Assembly (NCBI RefSeq): GCF_000768555.3
Contig: NZ_KN293975.1
Span: forward strand, 496,001 to 560,000
Reading direction: 5' to 3'
Length of the DNA: 64,000 nt
Source of the DNA: Roseovarius mucosus DSM 17069
Lineage (GTDB): Bacteria; Pseudomonadota; Alphaproteobacteria; Rhodobacterales; Rhodobacteraceae
Part shown: positions 31,541-40,416 of the stretch, one piece after another
Numbering within the stretch: the stretch's first letter is position 1
How the letters are laid out: every line of letters starts with the position of its first letter
The notes under the pieces: generated by a model
Told to the model about the DNA's origin: nothing
The model's input: only the letters and a program-made list of their open reading frames with translations
The model's database searches: none
Program-made: the position numbers and the translations under genes

Positions 31541-32529
31541 ATATTCTCTGGCTGCAATCGGGGGGCTGCGGGGGCTGCACCATGTCGCTCTTGTGTGCCG
31601 AAGACCCCAATGTGCTGGCGCTGCTGGCGGGGGCGGGGTTGGAATTCCTCTGGCATCCGACTCTGAGCGAGGCCACGGGCGCGCCGGTGCGGCGCATGTT
31701 GGAGGAGATACGCGAGGATCGTCAGGCGCTCGATATTCTCTGTGTCGAGGGGTCGATCCTGCGCGGGCCCAATGGCACCGGGCGGTTTCACATGCTGGCG
31801 GGCACCGGTCGGTCGATGCTCGATTGGGTGCGCGATCTGGCACCGCGCGCGGGCCATGTGGTGGCGGTGGGCACCTGCGCCACCTATGGCGGCGTGACCT
31901 CTGCGGGCGAAAATCCCGCCGATGCGGTGGGGGTGCAATATGACGGGGCGCTGCCCGGCGGCGCGCTGGCGGCCGATTTCCGGTCGCGTTCGGGCCTGCC
32001 GGTGATCAATGTGGCGGGCTGCCCGACCCATCCCGATTGGGTGACGGAGACGCTTCTGATGCTGGCGGCGGGTGAGATGCGCGAAGAGATGCTGGATGGC
32101 TACGGGCGGCCTAGGTTCTATGCCGATCATCTGGTGCATCACGCCTGTCCCAAGAACGAGTTCTACGAATACAAGGCGAGTGCCACGCATCTGTCGGAGA
32201 TGGGCTGTATGATGGAGCATCTGGGCTGCGTGGGCACGCAGGCGGTGGGGGATTGCAATATTCGCAGCTGGAATGGCGAGGGCAGTTGCACGCGCGCAGG
32301 ATACCCTTGCATCAACTGCACCGCCCCCGAATTCGAGGAGCCGGGACACGGCTATGCCGAGACGCCGAAATTCGCGGGCATCCCGGTGGGCCTGCCCTCG
32401 GATATGCCGAAGGCGTGGTTCATGGCGCTGGCGAGTCTGTCCAAGGCCGCGACACCGCCGCGCATTGCGCGCAATGCGGTGGCCGACCGGATCACCGTGC
32501 CCCCCAGCCTCAAGAAGCCCAAGCCATGA
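31537..32529 (+). CDS. hupU: Regulatory (H2-sensing) hydrogenase small subunit HupU
   Basis: The 330-residue subunit starts MNILWLQSGGCGGCTMSLLC, so it lacks the Tat leader of HupS and stays in the cytoplasm. The FeS cysteine patterns of NiFe small subunits are present: GGCGGCTMS, VGTCATYGGV, NVAGCPTHPDW, and the distal set HHACPKNEFYE, GCMMEHLGC, SWNGEGSCTRAGYPCINC. In VGTCATYGG a glycine sits where oxygen-tolerant HupS has its extra cysteine. With HupV it forms the H2 sensor that acts on HupT. It overlaps both hupT and hupV by four bases. Confidence 0.94.
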   Translation: MNILWLQSGGCGGCTMSLLCAEDPNVLALLAGAGLEFLWHPTLSEATGAPVRRMLEEIREDRQALDILCVEGSILRGPNGTGRFHMLAGTGRSMLDWVRDLAPRAGHVVAVGTCATYGGVTSAGENPADAVGVQYDGALPGGALAADFRSRSGLPVINVAGCPTHPDWVTETLLMLAAGEMREEMLDGYGRPRFYADHLVHHACPKNEFYEYKASATHLSEMGCMMEHLGCVGTQAVGDCNIRSWNGEGSCTRAGYPCINCTAPEFEEPGHGYAETPKFAGIPVGLPSDMPKAWFMALASLSKAATPPRIARNAVADRITVPPSLKKPKP

Positions 32530-33956
32530 GCGACACACAGCTTCTGGTGGGGCCGTTCAACCGGGTCGAGGGGGATCTCGAAATCCGGCTGGATGTGGCG
32601 GAGGGCCGGGTGCGGGCGGCCTATGTCAATTCGCCGCTCTTTCGCGGGTTCGAGCGGATGCTCTTGGGCAAGGGGGCGATGGACGCGCTGACCATCACGC
32701 CGCGCATTTGCGGGATATGTTCCATCAGCCAATCGGCGGCGGCGGCGCGGGCCTTGGCGCAGGCGGGCGGTATTGTGCCGGCCCCAGAGGGTGAGAAGGT
32801 GGCGGCGCTCTTGCACATGGTCGAAAATCAGGCCGATCACATGACGCATTTCAACCTCTTTTTCATGCCGGATTTTGCGCGGGGCACCTATGCGGGTCGG
32901 CGCTGGCATGGTCGCGCGGTGGCGCGGTTCACGGCGATGCAAGGCTCGGCGCTGCATGGCGCATTGGAGGCGCGGGCGCGGCTGTTGCATATCGTGGGGA
33001 TGCTGGGGGGCAAGTGGCCGCATACGCTGGCCATCCAGCCCGGCGGGGTGACGCGCGCGCCGTCCTTACGCGACAAACTGCGGATGCAGGCCAGTTTGCG
33101 GGCGTTCCGCGCCTATCTGGAAGACGAGATGTTCGGCGCGCCGCTGGAGGCGTTCGTCGCGCTGGAGAGTGTGGCGGCGCTTGAGGCGTGGGGCACGGGC
33201 GATGTGGCGCTCTTTCTGGAGATTGCTGCCGATCTCGATCTGGCCTTGATGGGGCGCGGTGCGGGGCGCTATCTGTCCTATGGGGCCTATCCGACGGCGG
33301 CGGGGCCGGTTTTTGCGCGCGGCATCTGGGCCGAAGGGGCGCTGGGTGTGTTTGATCCCGCGTTGATCGCCGAGGACCTGAGCCATGCCTGGATGCTGGG
33401 CGAGGCGGCGCATCCCGACAAGGGGCAGACGGTGCCCGATGAGGCGATGCGCGATCCCGGCTATAGCTGGTGCAAGGCCCCGCGCCTGGGGGGCTTGGGC
33501 TATGAGACCGGTGCGCTTGCGCGGCAGGTAGTGGATGGGCATCCGCTCGCGCGCGCGCTTGCAAGTGAAGGCAGCGTGCGGGCGCGGATCGTGGGGCGCC
33601 TCTTGGAGATTGCGCGCACGCAATTGGTGATGGAGGCGATGCTGGCGGGGATTGACCCCGCAGCGCGTTTCATGGCCGATTGGACCGCGCCGCGCGACGG
33701 GGTAGGGGAAGGTTTGGTCGAGGCGGCGCGCGGGGCCTTGGGCCATTGGTGCCGGATCGAGAAAGGGCGCATTGCATCCTGGCAGATCATCGCGCCAACC
33801 ACGTGGAATTTCAGCCCGCGCGATGCGGGCGGCGTGCCGGGGCCGCTCGAGGCGGCGCTGGTCGGGGCCGAGGTGCAGCCGGGGGAGGACACACCGATTG
33901 CGGTGCAGCATATCGTGCGCAGTTTCGACCCCTGCATGGTCTGCACGGTGCATTGA
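32526..33956 (+). CDS. hupV: Regulatory (H2-sensing) hydrogenase large subunit HupV
   Basis: This 476-residue NiFe large subunit has the N-terminal motif FNRVEGDLEIRLDV, the L2 motif RICGICSISQ and the C-terminal motif DPCMVCTVH. The stop codon follows directly after the last His, so there is no C-terminal peptide to be cleaved by a HupD-type protease. This is the known property of H2 sensors. The usual His of RxCGxCxxxH in L2 is Gln, as in other sensor hydrogenases. The ATG at 32526 overlaps the hupU stop. Confidence 0.94.
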   Translation: MSDTQLLVGPFNRVEGDLEIRLDVAEGRVRAAYVNSPLFRGFERMLLGKGAMDALTITPRICGICSISQSAAAARALAQAGGIVPAPEGEKVAALLHMVENQADHMTHFNLFFMPDFARGTYAGRRWHGRAVARFTAMQGSALHGALEARARLLHIVGMLGGKWPHTLAIQPGGVTRAPSLRDKLRMQASLRAFRAYLEDEMFGAPLEAFVALESVAALEAWGTGDVALFLEIAADLDLALMGRGAGRYLSYGAYPTAAGPVFARGIWAEGALGVFDPALIAEDLSHAWMLGEAAHPDKGQTVPDEAMRDPGYSWCKAPRLGGLGYETGALARQVVDGHPLARALASEGSVRARIVGRLLEIARTQLVMEAMLAGIDPAARFMADWTAPRDGVGEGLVEAARGALGHWCRIEKGRIASWQIIAPTTWNFSPRDAGGVPGPLEAALVGAEVQPGEDTPIAVQHIVRSFDPCMVCTVH

Positions 33957-33969
33957 GCGGTGCATTGAG
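33946..33969 (+). repeat. 12-bp tandem duplication at the hupV stop
   Basis: CGGTGCATTGAG occurs twice in direct succession, at 33946-33957 and 33958-33969. The first copy contains the last hupV codons and the stop. The second is non-coding. It is a simple recent slippage or duplication scar. Confidence 0.8.
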
Positions 33970-33980
33970 CGGGGAAGGTT

Positions 33981-34041
33981 GGGGGCGCTGCCCCCGTCGC
34001 GCCGATGGCGCGACCCCCCCGAGGTATTTGAGGCCAGATGA
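33981..34041 (+). repeat. Double-hairpin extragenic element before hypF
   Basis: GGGGGCGCTGCCCCC (33981-33995) is followed at once by GTCGCGCC-GAT-GGCGCGAC (33996-34014) and a tail CCGAGGTATTTGAGGCC then AGATGAAA. The same order of parts occurs at 48444-48501 before hypE. Similar elements are frequent between genes in this bacterial family, from general experience. It could punctuate transcription or affect mRNA decay. Confidence 0.65.
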
Positions 34042-34052
34042 AAGGCCGGGGT

Positions 34053-36263
34053 ATGGATGAAGGCTGGCGTATCCGGGTGCGGGGGCAGGTCCAGGGGGTG
34101 GGATTTCGCCCCTATATCTGGCAATTGGCGCGCAGCATGGGGCTGCGGGGACGGGTGTTCAACGACCCTGAAGGGGTGTTGATCGAGGCGGCGGGCGACG
34201 GTCTGGCGGCCTTCGTGGCGGCGATCCCCGCGCGTGCGCCGGTTCTGGCGCGGGTCGATGCGGTGACGCATGAGGGGGCGGTGTTCGATCTGCCCGAGGG
34301 ATTCGAGATTGCCGAGAGTCGCGGTGTTGGTGCCGAGACACGGGTGACGCCGGATGCCGCGAGTTGCCCGGACTGCGTGGCGGAGGTGTTCGCGCCGGGG
34401 CGCAGGCAGGGCTATGCGTTCACCAATTGCACCCATTGCGGGCCGAGATTCACCATCCTGCAGGGGTTGCCCTATGACCGGGCGCGCACGACGATGGCGG
34501 CGTTTCCGATGTGTGCCGCCTGCCGGGCCGAGTATGAGAACCCCGGCGACCGCCGCTTTCATGCGCAGCCCGTGGCCTGTCCGGACTGTGGCCCGCGTCT
34601 CTGGCTGGAACCTGGGGCCGGGGATGCCATCGTGGGGGCGGTGGCGGTGCTGCGGTCAGGGGGGATCGTTGCCGTCAAGGGGCTGGGCGGGTTTCATCTG
34701 GCCTGTGATGCGGGCAATGCCCGTGCGGTGGCGCTCTTGCGCGCGCGCAAGCGGCGGCCTGCGAAACCCTTTGCGATGATGGGCACGCTGGCGATGATCG
34801 GTGCCACCTGTGCGGTGTCCGAGGCCGAGGCGGCGCTCTTGCGCGACCCGGCGGCGCCGATTGTTCTCTTGCAGAAGGTCGCAGAGGTGCTGCCGGAAGA
34901 GGTGGCGCCGGGGCAGGCGGTGCTGGGCTGGATGCTGCCCTATACGCCGTTGCATCACCTCTTGATCGCGGAATTTGGCGGACCTCTGGTGATGACATCT
35001 GGCAATCTGTCAGGCGAGCCGCAGGTGATCGGGAATGCCGAGGCGCGCGACAAGCTGAGGGCCTTTGCCGATGCCTTCCTGATGCATGACCGCGAGATTG
35101 CGCGACGGCTGGATGACAGCGTGGAGCGCGCCGCTCCGCCGATGGTCTTGCGCCGGGCGCGGGGGCGGGTACCGGGCACGCTGCCCTTGCCCGAAGGGTT
35201 CGAGACCGCGCCGCAGGTTCTGGCCTATGGCGGGCAGATGAAGGCGGCCATCTGTCTCTTGAAGAACGGTCAGGCGCTTTTGGGGCATCACTTGGGCGAG
35301 TTGGACGAGGCGCTGACATGGGAGGCGTTTCTGGCGGCGGATGCGGATTATGCAGCCCTTTTCGATCATGCGCCGGAGGTGGTGGCCTGCGATCCGCATC
35401 TTGGCTACCGGGCGACGCAAGCCGCCCATGGGCGCGGCCTGCCGGTCATCGAGGTGCAGCATCATCACGCGCATATGGCTGCCTGCATGGTCGAGAATGG
35501 CTGGCCGCTGGACAGCGGTCCGGTGGCGGGGATCGTGCTGGACGGGGTGGGGCTTGGCCCCGATGGCACGATCTGGGGCGGTGAGCTGCTCTTGGGCGAC
35601 TATCTTGGGTTTGAGCGGCGCGGCTGGCTGAGCCCGGTCGCAATGCCCGGGGGCGACATGGCAAGCCGCGAGCCATGGCGCAATGCGCTGGCGCAGCTTG
35701 ATGCGGCGAGGTTGGGGCCGTTGGCGGATGAGATGTTTGGCGCACAGCCGCTGGCGTTGTTGCGGCAGGCGGTGCGGGCGGGGGTGAATGCGCCGCTGAC
35801 CTCATCGGCGGGTCGGCTTTTTGATGCCTTTGCGGCGGTTCTGGGATTTGAAGGCGCGCAAACTTATGAGGGCGAGGCGGCGATGGCGCTGGAGGCGCGG
35901 GCGCGCCCCGATGGGGTGGCCTATCCGCTGGGGGGCGTTGAGGGCGTGATCGAGACTGCCCCGCTCTGGCAGGCTTGGGCGCAGGACCGTGCGGTAGGGG
36001 TTGCGCCCGAGGTGATGGCGGCGCGGTTTCATGCCGGGCTGGCGCAGGGCTTTGCGCGCCGCGCGCGGGCGCTGGTGGAGCGGGGCGAGGCGCGTGCCGT
36101 GGCGCTGTCGGGGGGGTGTTTCCAGAATGCGCTGTTGCTGGAGATGACCGTCGTGGCGCTGGGGGATTTGCCGGTGCTGATCCATCGGCGCACGCCGGCC
36201 AATGATGGCGGTCTGGCGCTGGGGCAGGCGGTGGTTGCGGCGGCGCGGGCGGTAAGCGGCTGA
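34053..36263 (+). CDS. hypF: Carbamoyltransferase HypF (hydrogenase maturation)
   Basis: The 736-residue protein makes the cyanide precursor of the NiFe site by transferring carbamoyl from carbamoyl phosphate to HypE. Domains in order are an acylphosphatase module (RVRGQVQGVGFRPYIWQLA, residues 6-24) and two zinc-finger blocks (CPDC-N18-CTHC, about 106-132, and CAAC-N18-CPDC, about 155-180). A YrdC-like domain (GGIVAVKGLGGFHLACDA) and a Kae1-like C-terminal domain with HHHAHMAACM and LDGVGLGPDGTIWGGE follow. ATG 34053 has AAGG upstream; ATG 34038 adds five residues. It lies between hupV and hupS as in R. capsulatus. Confidence 0.95.
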   Translation: MDEGWRIRVRGQVQGVGFRPYIWQLARSMGLRGRVFNDPEGVLIEAAGDGLAAFVAAIPARAPVLARVDAVTHEGAVFDLPEGFEIAESRGVGAETRVTPDAASCPDCVAEVFAPGRRQGYAFTNCTHCGPRFTILQGLPYDRARTTMAAFPMCAACRAEYENPGDRRFHAQPVACPDCGPRLWLEPGAGDAIVGAVAVLRSGGIVAVKGLGGFHLACDAGNARAVALLRARKRRPAKPFAMMGTLAMIGATCAVSEAEAALLRDPAAPIVLLQKVAEVLPEEVAPGQAVLGWMLPYTPLHHLLIAEFGGPLVMTSGNLSGEPQVIGNAEARDKLRAFADAFLMHDREIARRLDDSVERAAPPMVLRRARGRVPGTLPLPEGFETAPQVLAYGGQMKAAICLLKNGQALLGHHLGELDEALTWEAFLAADADYAALFDHAPEVVACDPHLGYRATQAAHGRGLPVIEVQHHHAHMAACMVENGWPLDSGPVAGIVLDGVGLGPDGTIWGGELLLGDYLGFERRGWLSPVAMPGGDMASREPWRNALAQLDAARLGPLADEMFGAQPLALLRQAVRAGVNAPLTSSAGRLFDAFAAVLGFEGAQTYEGEAAMALEARARPDGVAYPLGGVEGVIETAPLWQAWAQDRAVGVAPEVMAARFHAGLAQGFARRARALVERGEARAVALSGGCFQNALLLEMTVVALGDLPVLIHRRTPANDGGLALGQAVVAAARAVSG

Positions 36264-36347
36264 CCGGTTGCGGCGTGGGGGCGGTTAGCGACTGGCCGGT
36301 TTAGCAACGCGACCTCTGCATCAGGGGCGGACAAGCCCATGATTTCG

Positions 36348-36360
36348 TTTCAAATTATTA
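36348..36360 (+). promoter_or_regulatory. Candidate IHF site in the hupSL promoter region
   Basis: TTTCAAATTATTA matches the IHF consensus WATCAA-N4-TTR at all but one position. It lies 114-126 bases before the hupS GTG, in the only AT-rich spot of the 210-bp hypF-hupS gap. IHF bends the R. capsulatus hupSL promoter to bring HupR near RNA polymerase, so the position is sensible. No clear HupR half-site pair TTG-N5-CAA was found. Related direct sequences CGGTTAGCGAC and CGGTTTAGCAACG occur just upstream. Confidence 0.4.
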
Positions 36361-36473
36361 TCCCGGTGAGAGAGTCGCCTTTTCTTGGACAGGCGCTATG
36401 CGGCTTGGTCTGATGGCCCGTGAGGGGATGTATACGCATGCATCCCAAGGGGGACATCGAGGGAGGACCAGCC

Positions 36474-37568
36474 GTGAGCCAGATCGAAACCTTTTATGAT
36501 GTGATGCGCAGGCAGGGGATCACCCGGCGCAGTTTCATGAAATACTGCTCTTTGACCGCCGCAGCCTTGGGGCTGAGCCCGGCGATGGTGCCGCGTATCG
36601 CACATGCGATGGAGACCAAGCCGCGCACGCCGGTCATTTGGGTGCATGGGCTGGAATGCACCTGCTGTTCGGAAAGTTTCATCCGCTCGGCGCATCCTTT
36701 GGCCAAGGATGTCGTGCTGTCGATGATCAGCCTTGATTATGACGACACGCTCATGGCGGCGGCGGGGCATGCGGCCGAGGCGGCCTTTGAAGAGACCATC
36801 GCGAAATACCGGGGCAATTACATTCTGGCTGTCGAGGGCAATCCGCCGCTCAACGAGGATGGGATGTTCTGCATCACCGGCGGCAAGCCCTTTGTCGAAA
36901 AGCTGCGCCATGCGGCGAAGGATGCCAAGGCGATCATCTCCTGGGGCGCGTGTGCGTCCTATGGCTGTGTGCAGGCCGCCAAGCCCAACCCGACGCAGGC
37001 CACGCCCGTGCACAAGGTCATCACCGACAAGCCGATCATCAAGGTGCCGGGATGTCCACCGATTGCCGAGGTGATGACCGGGGTCATCACTTATATGCTC
37101 ACCTTTGACCGCCTGCCGGAGCTGGACCGGCAGGGGCGGCCGGCGATGTTCTACGGTCAGCGTATTCATGACAAGTGCTATCGTCGGCCGCATTTCGATG
37201 CAGGCCAGTTCGTCGAGGCCTGGGATGATGAGAACGCGCGCAAGGGCTATTGCCTCTACAAGATGGGGTGCAAGGGGCCGACCACCTATAACGCCTGTTC
37301 CACCGTGCGCTGGAATGAGGGCGTGAGCTTTCCCATTCAATCGGGTCATGGCTGTATCGGCTGTTCCGAGGATGGGTTCTGGGATCAGGGCAGTTTCTAT
37401 AACCGGGTGACGGATCTGACGCAGTTCGGGGTTGAGGCCAATGCCGACAAGGTGGGCATGGCCGCCGCCGGTGTGGTGGGGGGCGCTGTGGCGGTTCATG
37501 CCGCCGTGTCGGCGCTGAAGGCCGCGCAGAAGAAGACCCAGACACAAACCAGCAAAGAGGAGGCATAA
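36474..37568 (+). CDS. hupS: Uptake [NiFe]-hydrogenase small subunit, oxygen-tolerant type
   Basis: The 364-residue precursor has a Tat signal (RRSFMK at residues 18-23) with likely cleavage after RIAHA at residue 45. The mature subunit binds three FeS clusters, and a C-terminal anchor helix follows ([22 protein letters not shown]). With a 45-residue leader, mature positions 17, 19, 20, 115 and 120 are all cysteine (ECTCCSESF and GACASYGC). The cysteines at 19 and 120 mark the oxygen-tolerant [4Fe-3S] proximal cluster. GTG 36474 follows GGGAGGA. HupS passes electrons from HupL to HupC. Confidence 0.96.
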   Translation: MSQIETFYDVMRRQGITRRSFMKYCSLTAAALGLSPAMVPRIAHAMETKPRTPVIWVHGLECTCCSESFIRSAHPLAKDVVLSMISLDYDDTLMAAAGHAAEAAFEETIAKYRGNYILAVEGNPPLNEDGMFCITGGKPFVEKLRHAAKDAKAIISWGACASYGCVQAAKPNPTQATPVHKVITDKPIIKVPGCPPIAEVMTGVITYMLTFDRLPELDRQGRPAMFYGQRIHDKCYRRPHFDAGQFVEAWDDENARKGYCLYKMGCKGPTTYNACSTVRWNEGVSFPIQSGHGCIGCSEDGFWDQGSFYNRVTDLTQFGVEANADKVGMAAAGVVGGAVAVHAAVSALKAAQKKTQTQTSKEEA

Positions 37569-37571
37569 GCC

Positions 37572-39362
37572 ATGACTGTAACCCCAAACGGCTTTGACCT
37601 CGACAATACCGGCCGCCGCATCGTGGTGGATCCGGTCACGCGGATCGAAGGGCATATGCGCTGCGAAGTGAATGTGGATGAGCAGGGCGTGATCCGCAAC
37701 GCGGTCTCGACCGGCACCATGTGGCGCGGGCTGGAGGTGATCCTCAAGGGCCGCGATCCGCGCGACGCCTGGGCCTTTACCGAGCGGATTTGTGGGGTGT
37801 GCACCGGCACGCATGCGCTGACATCGGTGCGCGCGGTTGAGGATGCGCTGGGCATCACGATCCCGGACAATGCCAATTCCATCCGCAATATCATGCAGTT
37901 GAACCTGGAAATTCACGACCACGTGGTGCATTTCTATCACCTGCACGCCCTCGACTGGGTCAATCCGATCAACGCGCTGCGGGCCGATCCCAAGGCGACG
38001 AGCGAGTTGCAACAGGCCGTGAGCCCGTCGCATCCGCTGTCTTCGCCCGGCTATTTCCGCGATGTTCAGAACCGGTTGAAAAAGTTTGTGGAGAGCGGGC
38101 AGCTGGGCCTGTTCAAGAACGGCTATTGGGACAATCCCGCCTACCTCTTGCCGCCCGAGGCGGATCTGATGGCGACGACGCATTACCTTGAGGCGCTCGA
38201 CCTGCAAAAGGAGATCGTCAAGGTTCACACCATCTTTGGCGGCAAGAACCCGCATCCCAACTGGTTGGTGGGGGGTGTGCCGTGCCCGATCAACGTCCAT
38301 TCCACGGGCGCGGTGGGCGCGATCAACATGGAGCGGCTGAACATGGTCAGTTCCATCATCGACATGTGCAACGAGTTCAATCGCAACGTCTATCTGCCCG
38401 ATGTGATCGCCATTGGCGGGTTCTACAAGGGCTGGCTGCATGGTGGCGGGCTGTCGGGCAAATCGGTCATGGCCTATGGGGATTTTCCCGAGAATCCCAA
38501 TGACTTCACCCCCGCCAACCTGCATCTGCCGCGGGGGGCCATCATCAATGGCAACCTCAACGAGGTGCACGAGGTCGATGTGCGTGATCCGGAACAGATT
38601 CAGGAATTCGTCGATCACAGCTGGTATCGCTATGGCGAGGCGGGCAAGGGGCTGCATCCCTGGGATGGGGAAACCCAGGCCAATTACGAGCTGGGGCCCA
38701 ATGCCAAGGGCACGCGCACCAATATCGAGCAGATCGACGAGGCGGCGAAATACAGCTGGATCAAGGCGCCGCGCTGGCGTGGGCACGCGATGGAGGTGGG
38801 GCCGCTGGCGCGCTATGTCGTGGGCTATGCGCAGGGCCACGAGGACATTCGCAATCAGGTGGATGGACTCTTGCGGGCGCTCGATGCGCCGTTCGAGGCG
38901 ATTTTCTCGACCCTCGGGCGGACGGCCGCGCGGGCGCTTGAATCGGAATATTGCGGGCGGCTTCAAAAGCATTTCTTCGACAAGCTGGTGCAGAACATCA
39001 AGAACGGCGATGAAAGCACCGCCAATATCGCGAAATGGGACCCGAGCACATGGCCCAAGGAGGCCAAGGGCGTGGGCATGACCGAGGCCCCGCGCGGCGC
39101 GCTTGGCCATTGGATCAAGATCAAGGATGGCCGCATCGAGAACTATCAATGCGTGGTGCCGACCACCTGGAACGGCAGTCCGCGCGACACGGCGGGCAAT
39201 ATCGGGGCCTTTGAGGCGTCGTTGATGAATACGCCGATGGAGCGCCCTGACGAGCCGGTCGAAATTCTGCGCACGCTGCACAGTTTCGATCCGTGCCTCG
39301 CCTGTTCGACGCATGTGATGTCGGAAGAGGGTGCCGAGTTGACCACCGTCAAGGTCCGTTGA
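37572..39362 (+). CDS. hupL: Uptake [NiFe]-hydrogenase large subunit
   Basis: The 596-residue subunit holds the NiFe(CN)2CO centre that oxidises H2 on the periplasmic side. Motifs are [10 protein letters not shown] (L1), [15 protein letters not shown] (L2, with the normal His), [16 protein letters not shown] and the C-terminal L5 DPCLACSTH. After the His comes the 15-residue tail [15 protein letters not shown], which HupD should remove once nickel is in place. It starts 3 bases after hupS with a strong AGAGGAG site and rides on HupS through the Tat system. It is catalytically intact by motif. Confidence 0.97.
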   Translation: MTVTPNGFDLDNTGRRIVVDPVTRIEGHMRCEVNVDEQGVIRNAVSTGTMWRGLEVILKGRDPRDAWAFTERICGVCTGTHALTSVRAVEDALGITIPDNANSIRNIMQLNLEIHDHVVHFYHLHALDWVNPINALRADPKATSELQQAVSPSHPLSSPGYFRDVQNRLKKFVESGQLGLFKNGYWDNPAYLLPPEADLMATTHYLEALDLQKEIVKVHTIFGGKNPHPNWLVGGVPCPINVHSTGAVGAINMERLNMVSSIIDMCNEFNRNVYLPDVIAIGGFYKGWLHGGGLSGKSVMAYGDFPENPNDFTPANLHLPRGAIINGNLNEVHEVDVRDPEQIQEFVDHSWYRYGEAGKGLHPWDGETQANYELGPNAKGTRTNIEQIDEAAKYSWIKAPRWRGHAMEVGPLARYVVGYAQGHEDIRNQVDGLLRALDAPFEAIFSTLGRTAARALESEYCGRLQKHFFDKLVQNIKNGDESTANIAKWDPSTWPKEAKGVGMTEAPRGALGHWIKIKDGRIENYQCVVPTTWNGSPRDTAGNIGAFEASLMNTPMERPDEPVEILRTLHSFDPCLACSTHVMSEEGAELTTVKVR

Positions 39363-39381
39363 GCCAAGGGAGGGCAGGGCT

Positions 39382-39573
39382 ATGAAATACGCGATCACGA
39401 TCTATCTGGCTGGCGCGGGGGCCGCCCTTGCGCATGGGGGCCATGATCTGAGCCTGCCGCAAGAGGGGCTGGCGCATTGGCTGGCGGCACCTGTGCATGC
39501 GCCGGGGCTGATCCTATTGGCGGCGGTGCTGGGTGGGCTGGCGGTCTGGCGCGTCGCGCGTCGCCGGGAATGA
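39382..39573 (+). CDS. Small His-containing membrane protein inside the hup operon
   Basis: The 63-residue protein has a signal-like N-terminus (MKYAITIYLAGAGAALAHGG), then HGGHDLSLPQEGLAHWLAAPVHAPG, one membrane helix (LILLAAVLGGLAVW) and an Arg-rich C-terminus. It is preceded by AAGGGAGGG, lies 19 bases after hupL and 12 bases before hupC, and is probably co-translated with them. The region after the leader (H-x-G-H, GLAHWLAAPVHAPGL) faintly resembles the first part of HupE/UreJ nickel permeases, but it is far too short to be one. Role unknown; metal handling or complex assembly is a guess. R. capsulatus has no gene here as far as I recall. Confidence 0.75.
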   Translation: MKYAITIYLAGAGAALAHGGHDLSLPQEGLAHWLAAPVHAPGLILLAAVLGGLAVWRVARRRE

Positions 39574-39585
39574 GGGGGGCCTGCC

Positions 39586-40323
39586 ATGAGCACGAGCGAG
39601 AGCGGGCTGCATGACGTGGACGAGAGCGATCTCGCCACAGTCAGCCGACAGACGAGCGTTTACGTCTACGAAGTGCCGGTGCGGCTCTGGCACTGGATCA
39701 ATGCGCTGGCGATTTTGATCCTGTGCGTGACGGGCTATTTCATCGGCTCGCCGCCGCCGTCGATGCAGATTGCCGAAGCCACGCATCAGTTTGTCTTTGG
39801 CTATATCCGGTTCGCGCATTTCGCGGCGGGGTGGATATTGGCGATCGGCTTTCTCGGGCGGATGTATTGGGCGATCTTCGGCAATCACCATGCGCGGCAA
39901 TTGTTCTATGTGCCGATCTGGCGCGGGTCCTGGTGGCGCGAGGTGTTTTTCGAGGTGCGCTGGTATCTGTTTCTGGAACGTGCCCCCAAGAAATACGTGG
40001 GCCACAACCCGCTCGCACAACTGGCGATGTTCTGTTTCATCACGCTGGGGGTGAGTTTCATGATCGTCACGGGGCTGGCGCTCTACTCCGAGGGGCTGGG
40101 CAAGCAAAGCGGGCTTTATGCGCTCTTTGGTTGGGTATTCACGCTCTTCGGTAACAACCCGCATCTGGTGCATACCTATCATCATCTGGGGATGTGGTGG
40201 ATCGTGATTTTCATGATCGTGCATATCTATGTGGCGATCCGCGAGGATATCATGAGCCGTCAATCCATCGTTTCGACGATGATTTCGGGCACGCGCACCT
40301 TCAAGGATGATCTGCCGGACTGA
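39586..40323 (+). CDS. hupC: Hydrogenase cytochrome b subunit HupC
   Basis: The 245-residue di-heme cytochrome b has four membrane helices with heme-ligand histidines in WHWINALAILIL, FAHFAAGWIL, and TYHHLGMWWIVIFMIVHIYVAI. It anchors HupSL to the inner membrane and hands electrons to ubiquinone. The extended soluble N-terminus (MSTSESGLHDVDESDLATVSRQ) is longer than in some relatives. It closes the structural operon, with a strong terminator 31 bases downstream. Confidence 0.95.
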   Translation: MSTSESGLHDVDESDLATVSRQTSVYVYEVPVRLWHWINALAILILCVTGYFIGSPPPSMQIAEATHQFVFGYIRFAHFAAGWILAIGFLGRMYWAIFGNHHARQLFYVPIWRGSWWREVFFEVRWYLFLERAPKKYVGHNPLAQLAMFCFITLGVSFMIVTGLALYSEGLGKQSGLYALFGWVFTLFGNNPHLVHTYHHLGMWWIVIFMIVHIYVAIREDIMSRQSIVSTMISGTRTFKDDLPD

Positions 40324-40353
40324 AAAGCGGATCACCACTGGAGAGAGACTCAG

Positions 40354-40380
40354 AAAAGCGGGCTTTCGGCCCGCTTTTTT
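40354..40380 (+). terminator. Strong rho-independent terminator after hupC
   Basis: GCGGGC-TTTCG-GCCCGC with A-rich flank and TTTTTT tract is an excellent intrinsic terminator. It separates the hupSL operon from hupD onward. Confidence 0.92.
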
Positions 40381-40407
40381 CATTTGGATGATTTGTGTTC
40401 GATTTGG

Positions 40408-40416
40408 TGTTATAAT
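40408..40416 (+). promoter_or_regulatory. Extended -10 promoter candidate before hupD
   Basis: TGT-TATAAT is an exact extended -10 element inside an AT-rich stretch directly after the hupC terminator. No good -35 lies at 17 bases, which extended -10 promoters do not strictly need. It would give a 150-base leader for the hupD operon. Confidence 0.45.

Noticed and set aside
36264..36473. Sigma-54 promoter (GG-N10-GC) upstream of hupS
   Set aside because: The nearest match, CTTGGACAGGCGCTATGC, has the GG and GC blocks one base too far apart and lacks the TTGC core. HupR also lacks GAFTGA, so sigma-70 control is more likely.
36396..39398. 1000-codon minus-strand frame antisense to hupS and hupL
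   Set aside because: The hup motifs on the plus strand are complete. The antisense frame is a codon-bias artefact.
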